This document shows, in pieces, positions 22,990 through 34,771 of a DNA stretch of 64,000 nucleotides. Both the position numbers and the translations under genes were made by a program. Below the pieces are notes generated by a model, which had not been told where the DNA came from, ran no database searches, and was given only the letters and a program-made list of their open reading frames with translations. The stretch is from the NCBI RefSeq assembly GCF_964355755.1, contig NC_092672.1, forward strand, positions 27,834,501 through 27,898,500, in the 5' to 3' direction. Each line of letters opens with the position of its first letter. The stretch's first letter is position 1. This stretch comes from Antedon mediterranea. Its lineage: Eukaryota; Echinodermata; Crinoidea; Comatulida; Antedonidae.

Positions 22990-23859
22990 AGTGAGAATGC
23001 CAGTGTTTTTAATGCTAGCTTGGCCCCCTGTTTGTTACGGTTACCTTCTTCCTGCTTGTGGGAAAGTCCCCGTCATCTCTTAGAGAGGGCGCTACAACGC
23101 TTACAGGTACCGTCAAAGATAATAATAATAATAATAACTTTATTGAACATACGCCTTTAAATCGGCGGCACACGTTCTTCTTCTGACATACATTACATAC
23201 ATTATGTTAGCCTGAAGGCTAAATAAAAGTATAAAGAGAAAATAAAAGAAAAAACATTTAAATGAAAGGAAACGAATTGTACAAAAGGAAACTAAAGAGC
23301 AAAAAGTACAATACTTGATGGAGTGTTATTTATGGCAAGCCTCAGCTGTCTGAAGTATTCAAAATATTATATTATTATATCATTTTTTTATTATATTATA
23401 TATTGTATTGTAATGAATTATACGTTTTGCATTATATTACTTGGTTTTAGCATTATATTATATCTATTTCTAATATATTATGTGAAAAATGTAACAACTT
23501 ATTGCCTTTTTGTATTATATTATTTGGTTTTAGCATTATATTATGAACATTTACTATTATATTATAATAAAATATATTATATTATAATATAATTGTATTA
23601 TATTAAACGCATTTACCTTACTTTATAACATACAACATTATTATATTATACGGATTCGTTAGTTATATTATTATTTTGTATGATGTTTATTATACGTCAC
23701 AACTTATTTCACTTCTTCTAACTCTTTCTCTCCCTCCCCCTCTTCACTAGCAATCAGCGGCCGGCAGAATCTGAAATGTGTGACTGTTGCAGAATAACTA
23801 ATTATCGTCTTACTATTATAAGCAGTTTATAAATGATATATGTATTATTCCAAATCCTC
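22990..23859. other. 5' flank of the ankyrin-cGAS-like gene; retroelement tail and AT-rich repeat
   Basis: 23118-23230 reads on the minus strand as GCGTATGTTCAATAAAGTTA followed by (ATT)n, the usual 3' tail of a LINE or SINE. 23360-23700 is a TTATATTATA-rich low-complexity tract with two copies of TTTTAGCATTATATTAT. A (C/T)-rich run lies at 23715-23745. No gene is seen. Confidence 0.45.
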
Positions 23860-24440
23860 AAATGAAATGGGAAATAGAATTTAGAGATGAAATTATTGAC
23901 TGGAATGAAATATGGAATAGAAAAGTATGTAGAATGAAACACATGGTAAAAGTAGCTCAATTTAATTTTAAGTTGTTACATCGAATCCTTATATGTAAAA
24001 AAAGACTAAAAAGATGGAACAACAGACAAATGTAATAAGTGTAAGAATCATATATAAAATGAAAAACACTTATTAATTGCATGTAAAACTATTCAACCAG
24101 TCTGGAAAAAGTTTAAAAATATGCTGGTTCAGTGTCTTCCAAATGAGGTTACAGTACAGCAAGACTTCCCAAAGTGGGTTAATGTAATTTTGGGAACAAC
24201 AAACAAACTTGTAAACGAATTAATTTCAGTTTTTACTTTTTGTATATATAAATCCTCCGTAATATAGGCCTATAAAGAATTAGAAACGACAGAAAAAAAA
24301 AGAATCTGCAAATATTTGGGGGCTATTTAAAAATGAAATTATAAACCTCATAAATAATGAGTATTCGTATAACTTTTATACTGCTGATCAGAAATGGAAA
24401 AATAGTAAAGACAGGATATTTGACCTATTGAATAATTAAA
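23860..24440 (+). mobile_element. 3' end of an L1-like LINE (degenerate)
   Basis: Translation gives MKWEIEFRDEIIDWNEIWNR, FKLLHRILICKKRLKRWNN, CNKCKN...HLLIACKTIQPVWKKF. This is the typical C-terminal region of L1/Tx1 RT proteins, including the C-x2-C...H...C knuckle after the RT. There is a frameshift near 24025 and stops at about 24053 and further down. Only the tail is present. Confidence 0.7.
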
Positions 24441-25563
24441 ATATATATGTGCTGGAGATCTCTATCCCTACGTTTTACAATTGTATTTTATATTAGTGTG
24501 ACATATGCTGTATAAGTTTTAATATAAATGTGTAGCCTTTTTTTATTTCAAGTGATTTTAAATGTAACCATTGATTATGTTTTTAGACAATTTTAATAAC
24601 TTATATGAAATCTGTAATTATTGGTATTTATTTTTTAATATATATATATTTTTCTATATTTGTAATATTCATATTGTATACAGTACATGTCAATGTTATC
24701 TGCATGTATTTGTATTTGTCCAATATATATATATATTTCTATATTTGCAATATTTTATATCGTAAATACAAATTGTAAGTAGTAGTACCAAGGTGACATC
24801 GGGTATGAAGCGTCTCACATACGCACAGAGCCAAAATCGCATCTTGGACTTGCACAGTGTATGGACTCTAACCTTACGGTTTTCATTAAATATATCATTG
24901 CATGCTATCATTCGAAATATCTAACTTTCAAACTTTTGCATCCCTCTTTTTCATTTCATCCTTTTTATCTTGGTGAAAAGGGAGGATACTATATTTTCCT
25001 CCCCTGAGTTTATAGCCCCTCTACTCGAACACAAATAAGATCACAAATAAGATAGTTTAACAAGAAAAGTATAATCATGTATTTGTATCTAAAATTTTAA
25101 TGAAAACAAATATGGTTAATACTGAATTCAAGCATCTTATTATGTAAATATACCTGTATTTTAACTACTTTAAACACTTACTTTTAATTGTCACAAATGT
25201 ACTTATATGTATATAATATATTCACCAATGATAATTTAAATAAACGTGAGATGAACTCACACAAGACAAAAAAATAACTAATTATCTTTACTACGTACTA
25301 CTAGGCCTTGGCCTACTAGGGGATCTAGCCTAGACGTAGCTAGTTAGACAAGTGACAAAGGACCACCGGACAGCTACAACTAATACTACAATACAATAAT
25401 ACTACTACAATAACTACTACTGCTATTACATAGGCCTAGCTAGTAGAGTACTAGGTAGCTACTACTAGGCTCTAGGGCGTATGTATGATGTTAACTACTA
25501 GGGCCTAGGCCTAGAGACCTACTAGTACTAGGCTAGGCCTAGACTTAAGTTGTAGTAGGCTAG
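24441..25563. other. AT-rich intergenic, then a TAGGCCTAG-rich tract
   Basis: 24590-24780 has two copies of AATATATATATATTTTTCTATATTTG-like sequence. 25290-25560 is crowded with CTAGGCCTAG/CTACTACTA permutations. No gene is seen. Confidence 0.45.
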
Positions 25564-26510
25564 GGCCCGGCCGCGATTTTTTTTTCGTACATAAGTTTGG
25601 GACCCCCCTGATGAAACGTCACAAAATAAACATGAATAATTCATCAGTTAAATTTGTTGTTCCGTGTGCACCCAAGCGTATAGCAACAAGAAGTGATTAC
25701 ACAAGTGCGGTACGATTCTAGGCCCATCTCCGCTGTTGTTGCGGCGTGCGATTTCTTAGAAGAATAGCGGCGTTTTGTGTGGATTGTCGAAATAATCAGC
25801 CTTTAGTTTATGGTGTTTTTAATATAATTTATTACTAAAGAATTACGTGTTAAAATTATAGTTTCTATTAATACTATTAGGCCTAATTATTAGTCTCTAA
25901 ACCCATGTCTATTCTAGTAGTAGCTGTGTGGGTGTGTGTGACGTGTGTGTGTTAGGTATGACCAAAGATAGTTACACTATCTTTGGTATGACACAATCCG
26001 AGTAATAAGTCAGCAAAATTAAACAATAAACATTACACAAAAATACATTTTTTATTCTCGTGGGTCAAATCTTCCCATCTCATGTGTTCATATACGCGCA
26101 TTTTTAAAGTTCCTTTGAGTACATGCATATTGTTTGATAATAAAATAGCAGAATTAAAAAAATACAGTACACAAATTATACACATTCTTTATTCTTGTGG
26201 GTCTAAGCTTTCTTTGGGCTATGTCCAATGAATTACTATTTAGTTTAATGTCTTGTCTAGCTGTCGATTAGCCTCGACTCGACACATTTTGTGTGAAGAG
26301 TGCGCGAAGGCAATCACGTGAATTGACTTAGAATCCTAGGCCTACTGTAGAAAGTATCGTATCGCAGTTGTGTATAATCACTTCTTGTTGCTATACGCTT
26401 GGGTGCACACGGAACAACAAATTTAACTGATGAATTATTCATGTTTATTTTGTGACGTTTCATCAGGGGGTCCCCAACTTATGTACGAAAAAAAAAATCG
26501 CGGCCGGGCC
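25564..26510. mobile_element. 947-bp non-autonomous DNA transposon with ~143-bp terminal inverted repeats
   Basis: The left arm 25564-25706 starts GGCCCGGCCGCGATTTTT and runs through GATGAAACGTCACAAAATAA and GTATAGCAACAAGAAGTGAT. The right arm 26368-26510 is its reverse complement with only a few differences. The interior contains a 12-bp perfect hairpin (25961-25987) and two related ~60-bp blocks ending TTTATTCTCGTGGGTC and CTTTATTCTTGTGGGTC. It has no transposase. The flanks do not show a clear target-site duplication, so the superfamily is undetermined. Confidence 0.88.
25961..25987. repeat. Perfect 12-bp stem, 3-nt loop hairpin in the TIR element
   Basis: ACCAAAGATAGT (25961-25972), TAC, ACTATCTTTGGT (25976-25987). 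It lies near the centre of the 947-bp element. Confidence 0.85.
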
Positions 26511-27723
26511 TGCTGCCTTAGGCTAGGCTACTACTACTACTACTACTACTAGGCAGCCAGCCCATGATGGGTACGAGTAAGCCAACATTTTTGATATAAG
26601 TAAACCAAAATTTGGGTACGAGCGAGTTGGCATGGGTACGGGTTAGCCTGTATCCTTCTAGCTAATCGTACTAGGCCTAGGCCTCAAGTAAGTCTACACT
26701 ACCCAGTCCGGCTACAATATGGTCTATTTTGTTTTATAGCTTTATTGATAGCTGGGTTCAAATCTGGGTTGGGACGGCTTTTTCTCATTCTAAAAACAGA
26801 TTTCCTTATCATAATAAAATAATATATGAATTTATTTGTAATATTGTAATATATACATAATATAAGTAATTGCCATTGCATGTATTACTATTAATTATAT
26901 ATTATACGGTTACCCCTTAATTATAGGCTACTATAGTATAATTTCCTTGTTATATTTTACAATATTTTCTTCATAATTCTACAATTTTGTCTTTCACAGC
27001 ACAAATTTATCATACTCAATCATCACACACCAAGTCTCATAAACCTCTACTGTATTTGCCCAAGCTACTCCAGCTACATGGTATTGCCTTGAGGCTAAAC
27101 TACACGGTATACTGGCACTACCATCATTCCTGGCTCGTCAACCTGGACCACATAAGCACAGTTTCAGTTTCAGTTTATTTACCATTTCAATTTCTGAACA
27201 TAAGAGATGAACAACTTAAATGGATGGATAACCGTAAGAGCGAAGCTCGTTTACCGGTCACCCGTTAGTGCAGTGACATTACAGACAACATAAAGACAGG
27301 ACAAAGGTGCAATACATAACAAGACATGTGAACACTTGTGTTTGCAACCCCTTGGATAAAATAATATATTTATATAAAGAAGAAAGTTAGATATTATAAT
27401 ATTTCTTTTTGATCATACAATTTTTAAATTACTTCTTAAGAAGTCATACTACTGATTCAAAATAGTGACTTACACCCCCTGTGGTCAAGGCTTTATTTGC
27501 TCTTATGCTTATTTCCTGCAACATACAGAGTACATAGGACTTTTTTTATTCATAACTGTTGAATTGCATCCCAGTACATAGTACCTATTGGTATTATATC
27601 TAAAAGTACAAAGGCGGCTAACACAGATAGTTCCATATATACAGTACTCTTTTATAAATAGATGTATCTCTCCAAACTACTCCCAACTACCTAATCTAAT
27701 AATAGTACTATTAGCATACTACT
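26511..27723. other. Intergenic; SINE-like fragments
   Basis: (CTA)n at 26528-26551. 26740-26800 carries GGGTTCAAATCTGGGTTGGG, a B-box-like tRNA-derived motif also present at 37465-37490. 27160-27320 (GTTTCAGTTTCAGTTTATTT to CAACATAAAGACAGGAC) looks like an inverted retroposon tail. No gene is seen. Confidence 0.4.
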
Positions 27724-27905
27724 TGTTTCGCTTAGAAACTAAGTTGTTTATCTGAACAGAGAGGGCGCTATATTGCGTGGGTAATTCAGAATGTTCTGCT
27801 GACCCTGAATTCATCTACACGTTTAATGTTTCTCTGATGTAATTACTGGGGTTTTCTATTTAAAACCATAACTGATGTTTGATAAATGTCATTATGATGA
27901 TATGC
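27724..27905 (+). repeat. 5' LTR of the Pao/BEL element (3' limit approximate)
   Basis: Aligned to 31251-31420 through GAACAGAGAGGGCGCTATAT, ATTCAGAATGTTCTGCTGA and TTTAAAACCATAACTGATG. It has about 19 bp (near 27810-27828) that the right copy lacks. The inner boundary is not defined. Confidence 0.75.
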
Positions 27906-28295
27906 AAGTATTTAAGAATCACATGATTGTTCGTAATTAAGTAATTTTATTACGTATACCGAATTATGAGCACATTTTAGGTTGATCACTCTAGCATGTG
28001 TTTATCATTAGCGGCGCTCACGGATTAGGCCAACTTCGGCCACAGACAATTTCGGCCACAGACAATAATACTACCATATCTATGGAATGCCCACAGTGCC
28101 ATTGATAGGGGAACAATGAGACACGACAATGTAATACAGGATTATCGATTTCATTGTGTTTTACTTTTGTTTCACACTGTGTCTGCACAAAGGAGGATGT
28201 GTCACTAAGCCCTGATGATAATAAGATATTCTCAAGGATGTGGGACTCGTGCACAAAGAGCGAAGATGGTCGTTGGATGATGGGTTAAACCCCCA

Positions 28296-28505
28296 GAAGC
28301 GCTGGCAAACAATGAGAAACAATGCTTCGCGAAGCTATGCTCGTTAGAAAAACGTCTCCAGAAGACACCAACTTCTGCAAATCAATACAACAAAGCAATT
28401 GAAGATCTAGTTGACTGTGGATTTGCAAGAAAACTCTCAATCAAAGAGAAGAATGAGTATTCTGGGCCAGCGCATTTCATTCCGCATCATGCTGTAGTCA
28501 GACCG
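28296..28505 (+). pseudogene. Pao reverse transcriptase N-terminal fragment
   Basis: 70 codons (LCSLEKRLQKTPTSANQYNK, AIEDLVDCGFARKLS, SGPAHFIPHHAVVRPE) match the start of Pao-type RT. It ends abruptly at about 28507, where unrelated sequence begins. Confidence 0.75.
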
Positions 28506-28509
28506 GAAA

Positions 28510-28894
28510 ATGTTTATTTTATTTACACATAACTATTACGATGGCACAAGCCCAAGCAGTTATATGTTCATAATGGAAGAGAAAATAAAAAAATTAGAAG
28601 AGAAAAAAAATAATTTAAAAGAATTGGTGCTTCAAATGAAGCAAAAAAACATTCGACTGTCAGGCGAAATAAGACAATTAAATCGCCACTTGCAAAGGCG
28701 TGCAGGCGTAATATCCTATTTGGAAAAGATTAGAAGAGGAAGAAGTGATAGAAGAACCAGATGAAGAAATTGTTATCGCAGAAAGAATACCGGTGGTGAT
28801 AAAAGAACCAGATGAAGAAGAAGTTGATATCGCAGAAAGAATACCGGTGGTAACGGAAGAAGAACCAGACGATGAAGTTGTATATATCGAATAA
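28510..28894 (+). CDS. Unrecognised small coding-like region: coiled coil plus acidic 18-residue repeats
   Basis: I do not recognise this. One frame (28510-28764, first in-frame ATG at 28510) gives an 84-residue lysine/glutamate-rich coiled coil (MEEKIKKLEEKKNNLKELVL). A second frame, from about 28732 to a stop at 28892-28894, gives EEPDEEIVIAERIPVV then KEPDEEEVDIAERIPVV, a 54-bp (18-residue) repeat, and ends EEPDDEVVYIE. The two could be joined by a frameshift or a short intron (28720-28735 contains GATTAG/AAGAGG). It sits inside the decayed Pao element. It may be real or an expanded repeat. Confidence 0.3.
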
Positions 28895-29085
28895 CTGTAA
28901 GTAATTTGAAATAATTTTAAAATCAAATAACATATTATCAAAAGTTTTAAATTTCATTCAATTTGTTATCTTATTTTTATATGTTAAAGACCAGGTGCGG
29001 GCCAAAAAATAAACAAAAAAACAACTTTCTATTGATCATACATTCCAATAATTATCGATCTATAGTTTGCCCTAATATGTTTCAT

Positions 29086-29176
29086 CATTTTGGTGGGGGG
29101 GGGGGGGTTATTTGTGTTAACACGAGCTTGTTGAAAATAAGCACTTGTTTTTTTAATCAGTGGGGGGGGGGGGGGA
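29086..29176. repeat. Two poly-G tracts (13-14 G)
   Basis: GGTGGGGGGGGGGGGG at about 29090-29107 and GTGGGGGGGGGGGGGAG at about 29161-29176, 70 bp apart. They are capable of G-quadruplex formation and prone to sequencing length error. Confidence 0.8.
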
Positions 29177-29690
29177 GATAGACAAAACAAATTATTTTGT
29201 TTAAAATTTATGCCTTGTACATGAGCTGTAAGAAAACCTTTTATCGCTTATTGAATATTTATTTACAGATATTTATGGCGAAGACTCGTTGTGGTCAAAG
29301 AAACACCATATGCAGTAGTAGTAGTAGTAGTAGTAATAGTCGTAATAGTAGTAGTAATTACTATTAAAAAATCAAAAGAAAAAAAAAAAAATGATTTGTG
29401 TGATTTAATAATATAGTTTCTATAATTTATATAGACGATAATTTTCAAAAGATGGCGACGGACGTATTCTTTATTTTTTTTTTTTGCAATGACAGTGATA
29501 CCGTTTTAATAGGTACACACTTTGACAGTCTGACGGCGGCACGCATTAACCTTTGTGGTTGGTGCACGCTTTATCATCCTCCTCGATAAATATTATTGTT
29601 AAAGATGTTTGTTTAAGACTTGCTGATACGATTATGATGAGCAAGGTGAAACTCCCATTTTCTCTTGTTTGTGTTTGTATGCGTGTGTGT

Positions 29691-30290
29691 GTGACCAATC
29701 GTAATAGCGTATTTTTTTATGTCGACGATGACATCATCGATAACAAATCCAATCGTAACACATTGTATTTTACTTGACTTTTCCTGATTGGCCAAATCCT
29801 ACTTTTGTGGGTGTGGGTGACTTTAACAACATCAAACCAATCGTAATAGCGTATTTTTTTATATCGACGATGACATCATCGATAACAAATCCAATCGTAA
29901 CACATTGTATTTTACTTGACTTTTCCTGATTGGCCAAATCCTACTTTTGTGGGTGTAGGTGACTTTAACAACATCAAACCAATCGTAATAGCGTATTTTT
30001 TTTTATGACGACGATGATATCATCGATAACAAATCCAATCGTAACACATTGTATTTTACTTGACTTATCCTGATTGACTAAATCCTACTTTTGTGGGTGT
30101 GTTAACATCAAACCAATCGTAATAGCGTATTTTTGTTGACGTTAACAAAACCAATCGTATTAGCGCATTTTTGTTAAAGATGACATCATCGATAACAAAA
30201 CCAATCGTAATAGCGCATTTTTGTTAACTATGACATCATCGATAACAAAACCAATCGTAATACATCGTAGTAATTTACTTGACTTTTTCC
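29691..30290. repeat. 142-bp minisatellite inside the Pao element
   Basis: CCAATCGTAATAGCGTATTT occurs at 29695, 29837, 29979 and 30113 (142, 142 and 134 bp). Partial copies (CCAATCGTA with GATGACATCATCGATAACAA) follow at about 30150, 30200 and 30250. Each unit carries GACGATGACATCATCGATAA and CTTTTCCTGATTGGCCAAAT. The first units are nearly identical, which suggests recent expansion. Confidence 0.88.
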
Positions 30291-30299
30291 TGATTGGCC

Positions 30300-31202
30300 A
30301 AAATCACATGCGACTACTTTGGACCATACCACGTCAAAGTTGGCCGCAACAAGACGACCAAGCATTATGGGGTCATCTTTACCTGTCTAGTGACCCGGTG
30401 CTGTTCATTTGGAGCTTGCGGTTGACTGTTCGACTCAGGAATATATTCAGGTGCTAAGACGATTTTTTGCTATTAGGGGACGTCCAAAACTGATCCAGAG
30501 TGACAACGGGACGCAATTTATTGGAGCTGAGCGTGAGCTAAGGGAAATGGTTGCCGGGTGGAACACAATAAAGCTGAAGGAGTACTTCGCTGAAGAGCAA
30601 GTCACTTGGTGGTTTACGACACCATTAGCTCCACACCACAACGGCTGTGCAGAGGCGCTCGTCAAAAGTTGTAAACACGCACTAAAGAAGTCAATGGGTG
30701 AACAACGTCTGACTCCATTTGAGCTGTTTACTTACTTGCGAGAGGTGGGGAATTTAATAAACGAGAGGCCTATTGGTAGAAAGCCGAACGATCCTGATGA
30801 CGGTGCATATATTTTTCCTAATGACATCTTACTGGGAAGGGCTTCTTTCTAGTCATGTGCCGCAAGGTCCATTTCGTGAAACCAAGAACCCTCAGAAAAG
30901 GGTGGAGTTCGCGCAGAGGTTGGTCGATGCCTTTTGGAAAGCCTGGATGAGGGACGTTTTTCCTTAATTAGTGCCGAGGAAGAAATGGAGTGTTTAAAAA
31001 AAGAGATGTGAGGGTTGGTGATGTCGTTATGTTGGCAGATCCCAATGCCGTAAGAGGAAAATGGACCATAGCCAAGATCACGGATGTGTACCCCGGAAAG
31101 GACCAACATCTGCGAAGTGTAGTGTTGAAAACATCGAGTGGAAGTTATACACGGCCTATCACTAAATTGTCAGTAATCTGTCTTGTTGAAGGTTATGAAT
31201 AG
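30300..31202 (+). pseudogene. Pao/BEL integrase and C-terminal domain, frameshifted
   Basis: The catalytic core is visible: CDYFGPYHVKVG (first D), LIQSDNGTQFIG (second D) and HHNGCAEALVKSCKHAL (E). VGNLINERPIG and NDILLGRAS follow, then the DUF5641-like tail (RVGDVVMLADPN, RGKWTIAKITDVYPG, YTRPITKLSVI). One-base insertions near 30396 and 30848, an in-frame stop at about 30965 and another frame change near 30995 break it. Confidence 0.85.
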
Positions 31203-31250
31203 AATAGGTTAAGTTTATGTGATTTCCTCACATAGGGGGGAGGGAGAGGA

Positions 31251-31420
31251 TGTTTCGCTTAGAAACTAAGATGTTTATCTGAACAGAGAGGGCGCTATAT
31301 TGCGTGGGTAATTCAGAATGTTCTGCTGAATGTTTAATGTTTCTCTGATGTAATTACTGGGTTTTTCTATTTAAAACCATAACTGATGTTTGATAATTGT
31401 CATTATTATGACTAGCAAAG
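31251..31420 (+). repeat. 3' LTR of the Pao/BEL element
   Basis: Starts TGTTTCGCTTAGAAACTAAG directly after the purine tract. It is homologous to 27724-27905. The outer end passes without a clear border into the LRR gene fragment. Confidence 0.75.
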
Positions 31421-34020
31421 TATTTCCACCATGTAAAGGAAGAACATGAGAAATCTGTAATAAATGAATTAGATACAGAAATGTCAAATGATGAAATACT
31501 AAAAATGTTCAAAAATGTCTGAGTCATATAGAAATGCTCTATGTATTGACTCTGAGGAAAGAGCAACAACAAACAAGGGCAATTATCATTTGTTACAACT
31601 TATGAGCAGATGTCTTGCTGTGTATAAAAATGGAAATAACATTGAAGATAGGTTATCAGAGATTATGGAAACAAAATTTAAGAAACCAACAACAGAGTTT
31701 TGTGCTATGCTAGTTCATATCTACATTATCATACATGGACTAATGAGTGATGGACATCTAAACCTATATGATAATGGAGATCCATTTTTGGAATTGCATT
31801 CATCATTAGAAGAATATGCAATCGATGTCCTTTCAGCTGTAATGGTAAAATTTCAATTTCAGTACAGTTTTTACCAGTTTAAAGTTGTGAAATCAGTAAG
31901 TCCTATATTCTTAAGTCATTTGTTGAAATTCTCTTCTAAACTTGTGTGTCTGAGTTTTGCACCTCAAGTTGTAACGGTTTACACATTGTCAGTTGATAAC
32001 CTAGATAGTTTTGTAGATGCCTGTTATAGACGTGGAATGATTTTGCATTGGACAAGGTTGAATTTAAGTGAACTTAATCTAGCTTCAATTAAAGGATCAA
32101 CATTAGCTTGTTTACTAATATTTTCTCGAGAAATAAAACATCTTAATAATGAGTAACTGCCATCTTTCAGGTAGTATTATAAGGGACTCATTGAATGAAT
32201 GTGATAAACACAATGTTGTATTGGAACATGGCATGCTTGATCTAAAGGGAAATGACCTTTCAGAAATTGATGGCTTTTCACTTCTTAGGTTGGTGAATCT
32301 AATTTATAGGCCTACTTATTTCAATTGGTCTGATTATCAAATATCAATGTCGGTTGATAACATTAGATGTCTTGCAGATGCCTGTGATAAACATAATCGA
32401 CAAATTACATGGAAAACGTTAAATTTGAGTGGAATTGACCTAGGCTCAATTGAAGGATCAAAATTAGCTTGGTTAATAAAATTCTCCCCAGAACTTCAAC
32501 ATTTAGACTCGAGCAATTGTCATCTCTCCAGTAGTATTGTAACAGATTTATTCACTGAATGTTACAAAAACAATGTGGAATTAAAACATGGCATGCTTAC
32601 TCTGAAGAAAAATGATCTTTCGGAAATTGGTGGCTTTTCACTGTATATTTATGTTACTGAGTGTAATTTATAGTGTAATTGGCTTTGAATGTTCTGATTA
32701 TCAACTGTCCATATCGGTTGACAACATAGAATGTCTTGTAGATGCCTGTAATAAACATAATAAGATGATGACATGGACAAAGTTGAAATTAAGTGGAATT
32801 GACCTAGGTTTGATTGAAGGATCAACATTAGCTTGTTTGGTAAACTACTCTCCACACTTGGAGAATCTTGATTTGAGTAACTGCCAACTCACGGGTCGTA
32901 TTATAAACGATTTATTTAAGGAATGTGATAAAAATGAAGTTACATTGAAATCTGGTTTACTAGATCTAAAGAAAAATAATCAGAAATTGATGGCAGTTCA
33001 CTTTTTAGGTTGGTGAACCTTTATTGTTGGGACAATTACACCTTTGAATGGTGTGATTACAACTTGTACGTTGATAACTTAAGAGATCTTGCAGATGCCT
33101 GTGATAAAAATGGCACTGAATTGACATGGAAAAGGTTGAATGTAAGTGCGCTTAACCTAGCTTCAGTTGAAATATCAAAATTAGTTTGTTTATTAAAATT
33201 TTCTCCAAGACTACAACATCTTAATATACAACATTGCAACCTCTCGGGTAGTATTGTAATATTTAATGAATGTGAAACGAATAATGTGGTATTGAATGAA
33301 AACATGCTTGATTTAAAGGGAAACAATATTTCAGATATCGATTGTGTTTCACTGTTTTCGTTGATCGTTTATATGAAGAACAAAGACACTTTTAAATGGT
33401 CTGACTATCATCTGTCAGTTGATCAACTGACACATTTTATAGATACATCTAATGAACATAGTGAGAAAAAATTACCATTGAAAAGGTTGGATTTACATGT
33501 AATTAACCTATCTTCAATTGAAGGATCTACATTAGCTTGTTTATTTAAGTTCTCCCGAAACCTATGCAGTCTAAATTTGGCGAATTGCAATCTTGCATCC
33601 GGTGTTATTTTATATGCACTGGATTAATGTGAAAGAAACGGAGTAATAGTAAAAAGAAATATGCTGAATTTAACAGGAAACATTTTGTCACAAACTGATG
33701 TGATTTCACTTCTTAGATTAGAGAATCGAAATTGTATTATCAATTATCCATGCTGTGATTACAACTTGTCAGTTGATAACTTTTTTGAGCATGGTGAAGA
33801 TGGAGGAATTTGGATTTAAGTGGAATTTACCTATCTTCAATGTTGCAATCTTTTAAGCGGTGTTATTCTGTGTGCACTGGATGAATATGAAATGAATGGA
33901 GTATTATTGAAATAATATAGGCTTAATCTTCTGGGCAATGACCTTTCAGATATCACAGATGAATCATCCATTCTTAAACTAATAAGGGTTAGACCATTCT
34001 TAAACTATTAAGGGTTAGTA
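31421..34020 (+). pseudogene. Degenerate leucine-rich-repeat gene, six tandem ~355-bp modules (NLR-like C-terminus)
   Basis: The 5' part (from about 31421; MSESYRNALCIDSEERATTN, FCAMLVHIYIIIHGLMSDGH) is an alpha-helical non-LRR region. Six copies of one LRR module follow, recognised by VDNIRCLADACDKHN-like segments at about 31988, 32353, 32717, 33069, 33418 and 33771 (spacing 349-365 bp). Each module also has LNLSGIDLGSIEGSKLAWLI, LQHLDSSNCHLSSSIV and a LDLKGNDLSEIDGFSLL end. One-base or small indels near 32145, 32650 and 32990, a TAA at 33626-33628 and loss of frame after 33740 make it a pseudogene. The module style resembles LRR tails of invertebrate NLR proteins; no NACHT domain is present. 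The Pao element's LTR abuts its 5' end and may have cut it. Confidence 0.75.
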
Positions 34021-34771
34021 ACTGGGACACTCCATAAGGAGGAATCATGATGGAATATTACTAACCAGCAAATTGAGGATAATTATATAAACGTCGCGGC
34101 ACCTCCCTGTGTCCGTCCATGGGAGTATCAATGCTAAATAGTAAAGTTCAGATTTTGAAATAACTAGATGACGTGACCTACAGTAAAAATGAACTATACT
34201 GAACAATATTCTTCCCTGTTTAATCTAATGATCGATATAGATATCAAATCGTTTTGTCTTAATGACACCTGATTGTATTTACTGGGTCTATGACATCTTG
34301 CCAATTATTCGTTAAATTGAACTAATATTAACAAACTAATTAATATTAATCGTTTTCCCATTTTGTAATCTTTGCTTCAATTAATTTGACTAGCTAGCTT
34401 GAATTTTACCGATTGTGACTCAGTACATCCCCAACCGTCGCTTTAAATCATCGTCCACAACCTCTTAATGTAGGCCGAAACGTTTGACTTTTAACTTAAT
34501 ATATGAACTTTTGAAGGAAGAAAGTTAATGTTAAGTTTGTTATTTTGGCCTAAGAAAATGTCATAATTTGTTTGATTGTCGAAATTATTTTTTTTAAATT
34601 TAATATGCAATTAATGATGACTTAATCAACTTTTGTTCTCTTTATTTGATAATAAATCATACATATGATACATACACTTCAAGAAAATGAAATAAAAAAT
34701 AGGTGTTCCCCTGCATTCTGACGATATATATTAATTTAAAAATTTAGCATATTTTCACCATTTTGTTAACT
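34021..34771. other. AT-rich intergenic
   Basis: No gene or clear repeat is seen between the LRR pseudogene and the dispersed repeat. Confidence 0.35.

Larger units (their letters stand above)
27724..31420 (+). mobile_element. Decayed Pao/BEL LTR retrotransposon
   Basis: Matching LTR segments begin TGTTTCGCTTAGAAACTAAG at 27724 and 31251. The right one is preceded by a purine tract (GGGGGGAGGGAGAGGA, 31235-31250), which fits a polypurine tract and plus orientation. In between, 28296-28505 encodes the start of Pao RT (CFAKLCSLEKRLQKTP, FARKLS, AHFIPHHAVVRPE) and 30300-31202 encodes integrase and its C-terminal domain. Gag, protease and most RT are missing. About 1.8 kb of unrelated sequence, including a 142-bp minisatellite, occupies the middle. 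The LTRs differ by a ~19-bp indel and several substitutions, so this is an old insertion. Confidence 0.8.
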
